42,006 nt of DNA from Clostridia bacterium (GCA_017464225.1 JAFUDW010000136.1:1-42006); one strand, 5' to 3'; counted from the stretch's first letter, positions 9,161 through 16,209 are shown. A program made the numbers and translations. The notes: generated by a model not told the origin, from the sequence alone.

Positions 9161-9493
9161 ATGAAAGGGATCGTAAAACATCACAGCGAAGCAAAACTGC
9201 AGGATCTGGGCGGCGGCACCACGCGCCGGGTGCTGGCCTATGACAGCCAATTAATGGCCGTGGAGGTGGGCTTTGAGACTGGCGCTACAGGCGCGCCTCA
9301 TACCCATCCGCACACGCAATGCAGCTATGTGCTGTCCGGCCGCTTCCGCTATTTTGTGGAAGACGAGGGCGTGGAGCTGTTTCCCGGGGATTCTATCGTG
9401 GTGCCGGGCGGCCTGGTGCATGGCACAGAATGCCTGGAGGCCGGCACGCTGCTGGATATCTTCACGCCCATGCGGGAGGATTTTGTAAAATAA
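9161..9493 (+). CDS. kdgF: KdgF-like cupin, uronate linearisation
   Basis: A 110-residue single-domain cupin. KdgF enzymes convert 4,5-unsaturated monouronates from polysaccharide lyase products into linear keto forms that enter the hexuronate pathway. The metal-binding set is visible: H47-x-H49, Q53 and H87 (PHTHPHTQCSYVLSG, then VPGGLVHG). The DIFTPMREDF tail is typical of KdgF. GAGGAGG is seven bases before the ATG. Its link with an AraC regulator and the divergent uxuAB–TRAP operon supports use of pectin- or glycosaminoglycan-derived uronates. A generic cupin is the alternative. Confidence 0.82.
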   Translation: MKGIVKHHSEAKLQDLGGGTTRRVLAYDSQLMAVEVGFETGATGAPHTHPHTQCSYVLSGRFRYFVEDEGVELFPGDSIVVPGGLVHGTECLEAGTLLDIFTPMREDFVK

Positions 9494-9580
9494 TACTGAA
9501 CCATGATGAAAGATATACAAGGATAAGTCCAAGATATGAAGAGCACCCTCTTCGATTCTGCGTACAAAGTGGAATATATC

Positions 9581-9631
9581 AAAGCGCTCGGCTGTATCGC
9601 CGGGCGCTTTGATCAAATGTTTTTTCTTTTC
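9581..9631 (+). terminator. Terminator of the araC–kdgF unit
   Basis: Twelve-bp stem AAAGCGCTCGGC/GCCGGGCGCTTT (9581-9610) with a 6-nt loop, followed after GATCAAATG by TTTTTTCTTTT. Confidence 0.85.
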
Positions 9632-9646
9632 AGAGTATATATAGGT

Positions 9647-9670
9647 TTTAGTATCTTTGAGTAGATTTTA
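9647..9670 (+). repeat. Left copy of a 24-bp imperfect repeat flanking the islet
   Basis: TTTAGTATCT followed after four bases by GTAGATTT. The right counterpart is at 13861-13884 (20 of 24 positions identical). The 9494-9816 stretch otherwise holds only terminators and repeats and no gene. Confidence 0.55.
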
Positions 9671-9760
9671 GAAATGCCTTATTTTATGCGGTTTTCCGCG
9701 ATTTTCAGACCGTTGCTTTTTAGTTTCATCGAGTAAAAATAAGCGACTTTTTTGAATATT

Positions 9761-9782
9761 TAAGTGACAAATAAGCGACAAA
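9761..9782 (+). repeat. Left 22-bp direct repeat of the islet (possible integrase arm or att-linked site)
   Basis: TAAGTGACAAATAAGCGACA plus two A, itself a tandem of AAGYGACAAAT. It matches 13882-13903 at 21 of 22 positions. It lies just outside the integrase fragment, as arm-type integrase sites do. The same core (AAGCGAC) occurs once more at 9740. Confidence 0.65.
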
Positions 9783-9786
9783 TTTT

Positions 9787-9809
9787 AACCGCCCGGAGCG
9801 GTTTTTTTT
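9787..9809 (+). terminator. Strong intrinsic terminator at left edge of islet
   Basis: AACCGC/GCGGTT stem with a CCGGA loop running into eight T on the plus strand. The stem can also close the minus-strand integrase fragment. Confidence 0.75.
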
Positions 9810-9816
9810 GCCCTTT

Positions 9817-10171
9817 TTACTTTGCCTTGCGGAAAAGTGCCATATCAATGGCTGTTGCCGCCCTTGCTTCACTTTCCGCGAAAACGTGGCTGTATGTGTC
9901 AAACGTTGTTTTTGTCGTGCTGTGCCCTAACCTGTCCGCAATCACACGCCCCGCCCATCTTCAACCGCTGTTCTGCCTGCAACGCCTTGTGTTTCTTCAA
10001 TAGCCCTAAAATGTATTCCGGCAGGATGATACGGCACGTGCTGTCCTCTGTTTTCGGTTCCTGCCTGATATACACCCCGTCAACCCTGACGAGCGTATAG
10101 CGTATATACATCATGCCCGTTTCAAGGTTCAAATCTTCCCAATACAGCGCGGACAGTTCCCCGGCGCGAAT
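9817..10171 (-). pseudogene. Tyrosine recombinase (integrase) remnant
   Basis: Fragments of a phage or conjugative-element integrase catalytic domain. The first frame reads IRAGELSALYWEDLNLETG, then KTEDSTCRIILPEYILGLLK; after a frame change near 9950 it resumes as VIADRLGHSTTKTTFDTYSH and ends at TAA 9819-9817. The box I arginine region and the C-terminal GH...Y (nucleophile) region remain. The HDLRH box between them is missing, so an internal deletion of roughly 50-60 codons has broken the frame. The whole N-terminal arm-binding and core-binding part is also gone: the fragment stops abruptly at 10171, where it is fused head-to-head with a terminase fragment. It cannot be active. Confidence 0.85.
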
Positions 10172-10869
10172 TCAACGTGCGGGAAACCGTAAAAACGGCG
10201 TGGCTGTCCTTTGATGATATAAATAACGAAACGACCTTTGACCTTAAAGAATTCCGGGGCGCGTACTGTATCGGCAGCGTTGACCTGTCCATTACAACCG
10301 ACCTGACCGCCGCAAGCCTGCTTATTATGAAGCGCGGCGACGATAGAAAGTAGATCTGTCAAATGTACTGGCTGCCCGCTGACAGGTTGGCGGAGCGTGT
10401 GTAGCAAGACAAAATCCCCTATAATAAATGGTTTGACCGGGGCTTGTTGCGCCTTTGCACGGGGAACAGCATAAACTATTCCGATGTTACGGCGTGGTTC
10501 GTGGAACCCGTGAAGCAATACGACCTGTTCCCGGCATGGGTATATTATGACAGCTATTCAGCACGGTACTTTGTGGAAGAAATGAAAATGCAGGGCTTTA
10601 ACATGTTTCGCTGCATACAGGGCGCAAAGACGCTTTCCCTGCCTATGCAGATGTTGGGCGCGGGCTTGCAGGCGCACAAAGTCATATACAATAACAACCC
10701 GGTTCTGAAATGGTGCCTGACGAACACGGGCATTCAGACCGACAGGAACGGCAATATAGTTCCCATAAAGAACCAGTCACCGAAACAGCGCATAGACAGC
10801 ACGGCGGCGCTGCTGGACTGCTATGTAGGGCTGTATGAGCATTACAACGAATACACAACGGCGATATGA
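10168..10869 (+). pseudogene. terL: Phage terminase large subunit, C-terminal fragment with two in-frame TAGs
   Basis: Homologous to the nuclease half of Terminase_1-type large subunits, which cut and package phage DNA. The text reads EFNVRETVKTAWLSF, FRGAYCIGSVDLSITTDLTA (RNase H-like first aspartate), WLPADRLAERV, DKIPYNKWFDRGLL, AWVYYDSYSARY and ends DSTAALLDCYVGLYEHY before TGA. Two TAG codons interrupt it at 10351-10353 and 10402-10404, both in the frame of the homology. The ATPase half is absent, cut at the junction with the integrase remnant. Downstream, portal, protease and capsid genes are missing, so this is a deleted prophage. Recoding of TAG in the original phage is possible but unproven. 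Confidence 0.82.
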
Positions 10870-10881
10870 GGGGGACCCGCT

Positions 10882-11187
10882 ATGAAGCTGAAAGACAAGA
10901 AAATAGGAATTATGGGCGTTGGGTACGTTTCCGACAAGTACGGGAACCGCAAAAAGGAAACTGTCACGATTGCGACCGTGTGGGCGTACTTCCGGCAGCT
11001 TTCCGGGGACGAGATATACAGGATAACGACGCAGACGGAAGAAACGGTCATGTTCCGTATCAATTGCCGGGAGGACATTACTACGGAGAATGTTATCAAG
11101 TACCGGGGGACGCTGTACAATATAACCCGTGTGGACGTGTACGAGGGCTATAAACGCGACTTGACGCTGTACTGTAAGAAGCAATAA
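10882..11187 (+). CDS. Phage head-tail adaptor (head closure) protein
   Basis: A complete 101-residue gene. The product resembles the SPP1 gp16-like head-tail joining family: basic N-terminus, IATVWAYFRQLSGDEIYRIT, then a beta-rich stretch with ITTENVIKYRGTLYNITRVD and a short C-terminal strand. In a complete prophage it would follow the capsid and connector genes; here it directly follows the terminase fragment by 12 bp, so several kilobases have been lost. The ribosome binding site is weak (GGGGGA). Probably not expressed or useful; kept intact either by recency or by chance. Confidence 0.72.
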   Translation: MKLKDKKIGIMGVGYVSDKYGNRKKETVTIATVWAYFRQLSGDEIYRITTQTEETVMFRINCREDITTENVIKYRGTLYNITRVDVYEGYKRDLTLYCKKQ

Positions 11188-11191
11188 GGAA

Positions 11192-11213
11192 CGGCGGACA
11201 TAATCACCCGCCG
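11192..11213 (+). terminator. Weak terminator after head-tail adaptor gene
   Basis: CGGCGG/CCGCCG six-bp stem with a 10-nt loop, followed by CCTTTAATTT. Lies between convergent genes and could serve either strand. Confidence 0.45.
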
Positions 11214-11231
11214 CCTTTAATTTATAGCCGA

Positions 11232-12797
11232 TTAAGAATATATTTGCTGTATCAGTTCGTTAATTTCTGAATGGAGCGTTTTATTTTCATTACTATTTCC
11301 ATGTTTGAAATTGTATATGATTGATTTAACCTTTTCACTAATCAAATCTATAACGTCTTGCCCCGGCTCTATATATGGTATCTGCTTAACATAATTAGCA
11401 GAATTGTTCGCTGTCGGATTTATGGTATGAATCAGATTATTAACTATATCTGAATTCATGATAGCTAAAATGTAGTATAGACGTGAATTGTCTTTAGGGA
11501 ATATGCCCACGATTGACTGGTCGAATACACGGTTTTCAAGTAAAAATGCCCTTATACTACTTGATTTTACCATAGGAATAGCAACACCTGTTTTGAAATA
11601 AAACGAGGAATTTTGAAAGCGAGATTTTTTATTGCTATTATAATAATTTATTGTGTCTTTGTCCCATCTAACAAACCATTCGTCAAACAATCTGTAATAT
11701 CGTGTGCTTGAAGCACTTTTCACATATGGAATGTAGCCCTCGGGCACGTTTTCAATCCCGTCTAAAGATGTGCAAGGGAACACAATAGACGAATCAACTT
11801 TATCATAGTTCTTGCTACCTTTAACATTATCGTTAAGCGCACGAATAAATCTTTTGTTATCGCCTGTGTAAAAACCTGTGACAACGTCTGCAACATCACC
11901 CAGTTTCAACGAGGTTTTGTTTATTGTATCTGTTATGTTGTTATCAGCAAGAATAAACCTATGCTGCTCATTACTCAGCACGTCAGACTGCTTCAACATG
12001 AATTCAGATAAGTATATAGAAAGTTTTTCTTTATTTTCTAATAGTCTGAATTCATCAGCAGAGCGAAAACCTTGTACAATCCTAACCGTATTGTTAAGAG
12101 CAATTTCTTTTGAACAACGCTCAAGCGTAATAATAGACAAATTTGAATATCCGAAACTTACGCCCGGAAAAAACTTAGAGGGGAATGTAATGATTTCTTC
12201 AATCTTAGTTGAAGTCAAAAGAACTTCCCTCAATCTTGCGTGAAGATTTAAAAACAAATAGGTGTCTGGTATAATAAAAGAAAGACGGCCGCCCATTTTT
12301 AGGACAGAAATGCAACGAAGAAGAAATAACGAATATGTTTCTTTTACATACTGTCCGGGATATTTCTTCTTTAACAAATCCCTTTTGTCATAATCTTGCC
12401 ATGCGCCATAAGGCGGATTTCCTATAACCTTATCATAGTGTCCGCCAATAACCCCAAAACAATCAAGCTGTTCATCAATAAGGGTATCAGTTCTTTTTAG
12501 CCACAATTCAGGAATGCCAAAGGCGTCAAGTCGTTCATCAAGCAAAGTATCTGTTTCTCTGACCGTAATTGAATCATAACCCTTATACTTTTTTTTAAGA
12601 ATTGAAATAGCCTTTTTATCAATATCAAGAGCGTCAATCTGAACAGGATAATCGGCTTTCAGAATTTCGTCAATAAAAATCCCTTCCCCGGCTGATGGCT
12701 CTAAAATAATATCGTTGCTTGAAATTTCGAGACGATTAGCCATGTAGGAAGTAATTTCGTCTGAATTTGTATAGTAAGAACAAAGATTATCTTTCAT
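11232..12797 (-). CDS. Gamma-class N6-adenine DNA methyltransferase (type II, TaqI/Eco57I-like)
   Basis: A 521-residue enzyme that should transfer methyl groups from S-adenosylmethionine to adenine in a specific DNA site. Motif I is EPSAGEGIF (33-41), the acidic ribose-binding residue lies in ALDIDKKA (56-63), and the catalytic motif IV is NPPY (127-130). The C-terminal half after about residue 290 looks like a TaqI-like target-recognition domain. Oddly, a 13-residue block TDTLLDERLDAFG (82-94) is repeated as TDTLIDEQLDCFG (103-115) just before motif IV. The gene is AT-rich compared with host genes. Its ATG at 12797 has AAGGAG eight bases upstream, which overlaps one of three CTTAAG repeats. 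It follows a restriction-enzyme-like gene by 62 bp. Confidence 0.88.
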   Translation of the reverse strand: MKDNLCSYYTNSDEITSYMANRLEISSNDIILEPSAGEGIFIDEILKADYPVQIDALDIDKKAISILKKKYKGYDSITVRETDTLLDERLDAFGIPELWLKRTDTLIDEQLDCFGVIGGHYDKVIGNPPYGAWQDYDKRDLLKKKYPGQYVKETYSLFLLRCISVLKMGGRLSFIIPDTYLFLNLHARLREVLLTSTKIEEIITFPSKFFPGVSFGYSNLSIITLERCSKEIALNNTVRIVQGFRSADEFRLLENKEKLSIYLSEFMLKQSDVLSNEQHRFILADNNITDTINKTSLKLGDVADVVTGFYTGDNKRFIRALNDNVKGSKNYDKVDSSIVFPCTSLDGIENVPEGYIPYVKSASSTRYYRLFDEWFVRWDKDTINYYNSNKKSRFQNSSFYFKTGVAIPMVKSSSIRAFLLENRVFDQSIVGIFPKDNSRLYYILAIMNSDIVNNLIHTINPTANNSANYVKQIPYIEPGQDVIDLISEKVKSIIYNFKHGNSNENKTLHSEINELIQQIYS

Positions 12798-12808
12798 ACA
12801 ATCATCTC

Positions 12809-12838
12809 CTTAAGGCAAAACTTAAGGTATTCCTTAAG
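12809..12838 (-). promoter_or_regulatory. Three CTTAAG palindromes at 12-bp period (putative operator or methylation switch)
   Basis: CTTAAG occurs at 12809-12814, 12821-12826 and 12833-12838, starts exactly 12 bp apart. The last two also form a larger palindrome, CTTAAGG-TATT-CCTTAAG. The first covers the predicted start of transcription of the methyltransferase gene as read on the minus strand (12833-12838), and the one at 12809 overlaps its ribosome binding site. The only other CTTAAG I found by eye in the window is inside hisS (1057-1062). Function as operator or as the recognition site of this system is inference. Confidence 0.6.
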
Positions 12839-12842
12839 ACTG

Positions 12843-12871
12843 ATTATACGCCATAATCATCACCATGTCAA
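12843..12871 (-). promoter_or_regulatory. Consensus promoter of the methyltransferase gene
   Basis: Perfect TTGACA (12871-12866) and perfect TATAAT (12848-12843) with a 17-bp spacer. The -35 box lies inside the last codons of the upstream gene. The predicted start is near 12836, inside a CTTAAG repeat. Confidence 0.85.
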
Positions 12872-13756
12872 GTACTTCAGCAGGTCATTTGCTTGCAGAT
12901 GTGCTCTAAGTTCATCACTGATATCATGTACCCAATCAGCGTTGTTATCCAACCATGCACGAATATCAAATCCCGTGAAGCTTTTTATTGCTGAATAACA
13001 ATCATCAGCGCAGTAAACATCCCAATAGGGTGAATTCTTCAATGTCTGCAAGTAATGATTGTTCTCATCTTCATTTTGACGGACGAAAAGCAGAGTTTTT
13101 TCTATATCACCCAATGAATTGTATATACTGGCAACAAGTAATAATCTGTTTGTATTACCCTTTTCATTTGAACTAAAGCCACTTTTGAAATCACAGTTAT
13201 AGTGAATTCCTGCCTGCTCAAAATGCAAGTCTAATGCAAGCTTAATTCCACCACTATCAACCATCGTCCACGGAATGGAATAGTGGCGTTTTAATTCCTC
13301 TTTAATATCTTCTGAAACTTCCAGCGAGTCAATGTACTCAGTAGCGCTCTTTCTAATATTGCGCTGTACTTCCTCAAATTCAGGTGGGTTGATAATGCGG
13401 AGTTCCTTTACTGGATATTCAAACGCAAGCTTGCAGAACGGTTCCCACAATTCACCGATTCGACGCGCAAACGCCATGTATTCATATGGCCATACTTTAT
13501 TTCGGTATTCAAGCATAACAACATATGAAGCATATGTCATACAGAGAATTTCATTAAGCAAGCGTTCATTATCCCATTTTTCAGATAATGCTTGCCTTTT
13601 CATACTGGGTAACTTTTCATCACGGTATGTCTTAATTTGTTTGTTGATTTCGCTTGCTTTATCGTTCCGGCTCTTTTTTGACGCTTGCAGAGGGGAAAGT
13701 ATTGTTTCGGCATAGCCGCGAAAGTCTGTAAGCCATTGCTCTTTAGATTGACGCAT
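12860..13756 (-). CDS. Putative type II restriction endonuclease (PD-(D/E)xK-like), family not recognised
   Basis: 298 residues, AT-rich, no family recognised with certainty. A charged helical N-terminus is followed by ARRIGELWEPFCKLAFEYP (97-115), which resembles the glutamate-bearing helix of many restriction enzymes. Then comes LALDLHFEQAGIHYNCDFKS (173-192), where D176 and the D189-F-K191 triplet fit a PD-(D/E)xK active site. Adjacency to a specific DNA methyltransferase in a mobile islet is the main argument for a nuclease. The ATG at 13756 is chosen because of AAGGAAAGGGA upstream; longer starts lack one. It has its own promoter. Other possibilities are a control or unrelated defence protein. 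Confidence 0.55.
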   Translation of the reverse strand: MRQSKEQWLTDFRGYAETILSPLQASKKSRNDKASEINKQIKTYRDEKLPSMKRQALSEKWDNERLLNEILCMTYASYVVMLEYRNKVWPYEYMAFARRIGELWEPFCKLAFEYPVKELRIINPPEFEEVQRNIRKSATEYIDSLEVSEDIKEELKRHYSIPWTMVDSGGIKLALDLHFEQAGIHYNCDFKSGFSSNEKGNTNRLLLVASIYNSLGDIEKTLLFVRQNEDENNHYLQTLKNSPYWDVYCADDCYSAIKSFTGFDIRAWLDNNADWVHDISDELRAHLQANDLLKYLTW

Positions 13757-13801
13757 TTTAAAATCCCTTTCCTTAAATTTGGGCATAAAAAAACAAATAT
13801 C

Positions 13802-13830
13802 AGTATAGCACAACCCCGCCCAAATCTCAA
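13802..13830 (-). promoter_or_regulatory. Promoter of the putative endonuclease gene
   Basis: TTGAGA (13830-13825) and TATACT (13807-13802), spacer 17 bp. Weaker than the methyltransferase promoter, as expected if protection must come first. Confidence 0.65.
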
Positions 13831-13860
13831 TGGACAATCTTTGAACATTCTGCAATATCG

Positions 13861-13884
13861 TTTAGTATCTGTTTGTAGATTTAA
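13861..13884 (+). repeat. Right copy of the 24-bp imperfect repeat flanking the islet
   Basis: TTTAGTATCT followed after four bases by GTAGATTT, directly joined to the 22-bp repeat. At the left edge the two elements are about 90 bp apart. Confidence 0.55.
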
Positions 13885-13903
13885 GCGACAAATAAGCGAC
13901 AAA
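13882..13903 (+). repeat. Right 22-bp direct repeat of the islet
   Basis: TAAGCGACAAATAAGCGACA plus two A, identical at 21 of 22 positions to 9761-9782. Marks the right side of the foreign segment, where composition returns to host-like. Confidence 0.65.
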
Positions 13904-13915
13904 ACAGCATAGGAA

Positions 13916-13954
13916 AACGGCTAAAGTCCTTTATTTTCAAGGGTTTTAGCCGTT
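13916..13954 (-). terminator. Probable terminator of the prs-like operon
   Basis: AACGGCTAAA/TTTAGCCGTT ten-bp inverted repeat around a 19-nt loop, followed on the minus strand by TTCCTATGCTGTTTTG. It lies 27 bp beyond the last gene of the operon and close to the islet edge. Confidence 0.55.
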
Positions 13955-13980
13955 ATATATGTTCTCTTTTTCAAATCATG

Positions 13981-14472
13981 TTATTCTTCCAGCACCGTCA
14001 CGTCAGGAGCGGCCAATTTACCATCGTGGGTGGCGCGGATGGCGCGCAAGCGCTGGGTGCGCAGGTGCACGCGGTGGCCTGTAAGCGCTTTGCCGCGATA
14101 GCGGTCCAGCAGCAGCCTGGAACCGATAGCGGCGGGCAGAGCGGCGGCAGTGGTAGCGCCCGCGGCGATCACCGCGGCGCCGACGCCCATGGCGGCGCCC
14201 GTCTTGATCATACGGAAAGCGGCATCGCTGGTGGCGGCCACGCCGGTTTTTTTGCCCATGAGCACCCGGCAGCCCTCGTCCACCGCGATCACCGAGAAGG
14301 GCAGCACGCTGCTCACGGTTTCCAGCGTTTCGGCTGCGATGCCCGTATCCTCCAGCAGGCCCAGATCCGCCGAAACATTATCGGCCAATGAAAGACCGGC
14401 CGTCACGGCGTCCACCAAGGTATCGTGGCGGCGCTTTTTGTATTTGTTGACCAATGCATGAAAAGCGGGCAT
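13981..14472 (-). CDS. Conserved hypothetical protein with hydrophobic Gly/Ala-rich segment
   Basis: 163 residues, function unknown. A basic N-terminus (KYKKRRHDTL) is followed by an amphipathic region, then a long small-residue hydrophobic stretch (about 93-123, IKTGAAMGVGAAVIAAGATT) that may insert in or associate with the membrane, and a basic C-terminus. The ATG at 14472 is preceded by GGGAGGTGA inside the end of the upstream gene, so translation is coupled. Last gene of a three-gene unit headed by the PRPP-synthetase-like gene. Confidence 0.7.
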   Translation of the reverse strand: MPAFHALVNKYKKRRHDTLVDAVTAGLSLADNVSADLGLLEDTGIAAETLETVSSVLPFSVIAVDEGCRVLMGKKTGVAATSDAAFRMIKTGAAMGVGAAVIAAGATTAAALPAAIGSRLLLDRYRGKALTGHRVHLRTQRLRAIRATHDGKLAAPDVTVLEE

Positions 14473-14477
14473 GGTTT

Positions 14478-14993
14478 TCACCTCCCCAGCAGTTTGAGTA
14501 CGGTCACGATCACCCAGGCCCCACAGATGATGCCCACCATCCAAGTCGCCTGGCGCAGGATTTGGCCAAGGCCCATCTTTGCGGGCTTCTTTTCAGCCTC
14601 CTTGATCGTTTTCTCCAATCCGTCCAGCCGTTTTTCCAGGGCTTCGGCTTGTTTTTTGCTTTGCTTAACGGCGTCGCGCAGCTCGTTCAGATCGGTTTTA
14701 TTTTCCTTGCCGCCGCGAAGCACCTTTTCCTCCAGCAGCGTCTGCTGGGCCGAAAGCTTATCCACATCCTGGCGCAGCAGCGCCTGATCCTCACTGAGCC
14801 CCTCCGCCACCAGCGTCATTTCGCTGGTGAACTCCTCCACGGCCTGGTTCATATCCTTGCCCTTGAGCGTGGCGAAGGTATTCTCTATAAAATCGCGCGC
14901 GCCGCGAACGAGACCGGTTTTCTTGCCGGTTTCCTCATCCACGGCGGGCAATTGATCGTCCTTTACGATCAGATCTTTTTCTTTTTCAGTCAT
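14478..14993 (-). CDS. Coiled-coil protein with C-terminal membrane anchor (unknown)
   Basis: 171 residues. A charged N-terminus is followed by a long heptad-rich coiled coil (about residues 65-140, with LSEDQALLRQDVDKLSAQQ and the Lys/Glu-rich ALEKRLDGLEKTIKEAEKKP). One C-terminal membrane helix follows (ATWMVGIICGAWVIVTVLKL). The topology is that of a tail-anchored cytoplasmic coiled coil. The ATG at 14993 follows TGAGGAA, five bases from the stop of the PRPP-synthetase-like gene. No family recognised. Confidence 0.72.
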   Translation of the reverse strand: MTEKEKDLIVKDDQLPAVDEETGKKTGLVRGARDFIENTFATLKGKDMNQAVEEFTSEMTLVAEGLSEDQALLRQDVDKLSAQQTLLEEKVLRGGKENKTDLNELRDAVKQSKKQAEALEKRLDGLEKTIKEAEKKPAKMGLGQILRQATWMVGIICGAWVIVTVLKLLGR

Positions 14994-14997
14994 TTCC

Positions 14998-16209
14998 TCA
15001 TACCATCGTAATCCCCATGGCTGCCTGCTCGTCATGGTAACGATCCAGCAGGGCTTTGATGCGGTTATACGGGTTCAGGAGCCCATGCAGCGAACGATCA
15101 TGGTTGAGCGTGGCAATGATATAGGAGATATACTTGCTCATATCAGCCTGCACAAACCAAGGTTCTTCCCTGATTTCAGCAGGACAGTAGGTAAGATCGG
15201 TGGCGATCACCTTGGTAATGATGCCCTCCTCCCATGCCTTGCGGAACATATCCGCGCCGGAGGTGAACAGGGCGAAGGTGGGGAGCGCGTAAATGCGGTT
15301 GGCCTTGCGGCTCTTGAGTTCCCGGCATACGTCGATCATGGAATCGCCGGAGGCCAGCATATCGTCAACCACCAGGATATCCTTGCCCTCCACGTCGGCG
15401 CCCAGATACTCATGGGCAATAATGGGGTTGCGGCCGTTGACGACGGTGGTATAATCGCGGCGCTTATAGAACATGCCCATCTCCAGGGACAGCACCGAGG
15501 AATAATAAATATTGCGCTGCATGGCGCCCTCATCCGGGCTGACCACCATCATATGATCCTTATCCAGGCGCAGATCCTTTTCATGTTTGCACAGCGCCTT
15601 GATCATCTGATAGGTAGGCATCACGTTTTCAAAGCCGATGAGCGGCACGGCGTTGACCATGCGGGGGTCGCGCGCGTCGAAAGTAATGATATCGCGAATG
15701 CCCATATTGACCAGCTCCTGGAGTCCCAGAGCGCAGTCCAGGCTTTCGCGGGTGGTGCGGCGATGCTGGCGGCTTTCATAGAGCATGGGCATGATCACGG
15801 TAATGCGCTTGGCTTTGCCGGCAATGGCCGAGATCACGCGTTTGAGATCCTGGAAGTGGTCGTCGGGCGACATGGGCACTTCCTGGCCGTACATTTTATA
15901 GGTGACGTTATGGGCGCACACATCCACAATGATGTACACGTCCAGTCCGCGCACGCTCTCGCGCAGCACGGCTTTGCCCTCGCCCGTGCCAAAGCGCGGG
16001 CAGTTGCATTTCAACAGGAAGGTATCGCGGTCGGCGCCGGGACTGGTATAGTATTCCTCGTCCTGCATTTCCTGCAGGCTGTGCCATTTCAGCAGCCACT
16101 GATTGATCTTTTCGCCCATCTTTTCGCAGCCTGGCATGGCGATTATACCAAGAGGGCCAAACGGTACGCTGGTCGGGTCCTTTTCCCAGGTGGTGAGCAA
16201 ACTGGTCAT
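14998..16209 (-). CDS. prs: Ribose-phosphate pyrophosphokinase family protein, enlarged form
   Basis: PRPP synthetases make phosphoribosyl pyrophosphate from ribose 5-phosphate and ATP for nucleotide, histidine and NAD synthesis. This protein has 403 residues against about 315 for the usual enzyme, with an N-terminal extension of roughly 70 residues and a longer C-terminus. The ATP-loop equivalent YESRQHRRTTRESLDC, the VVSPDEGAMQRN block, FYKRRDYTT and the PRPP-binding signature DILVVDDMLASGDS (about 277-290) are present. GGGGAGGA precedes the ATG. It heads an operon with two unknown proteins, which is unusual for housekeeping prs. It may be the sole Prs of the organism or a paralogue with another task. 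Confidence 0.82.
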   Translation of the reverse strand: MTSLLTTWEKDPTSVPFGPLGIIAMPGCEKMGEKINQWLLKWHSLQEMQDEEYYTSPGADRDTFLLKCNCPRFGTGEGKAVLRESVRGLDVYIIVDVCAHNVTYKMYGQEVPMSPDDHFQDLKRVISAIAGKAKRITVIMPMLYESRQHRRTTRESLDCALGLQELVNMGIRDIITFDARDPRMVNAVPLIGFENVMPTYQMIKALCKHEKDLRLDKDHMMVVSPDEGAMQRNIYYSSVLSLEMGMFYKRRDYTTVVNGRNPIIAHEYLGADVEGKDILVVDDMLASGDSMIDVCRELKSRKANRIYALPTFALFTSGADMFRKAWEEGIITKVIATDLTYCPAEIREEPWFVQADMSKYISYIIATLNHDRSLHGLLNPYNRIKALLDRYHDEQAAMGITMV

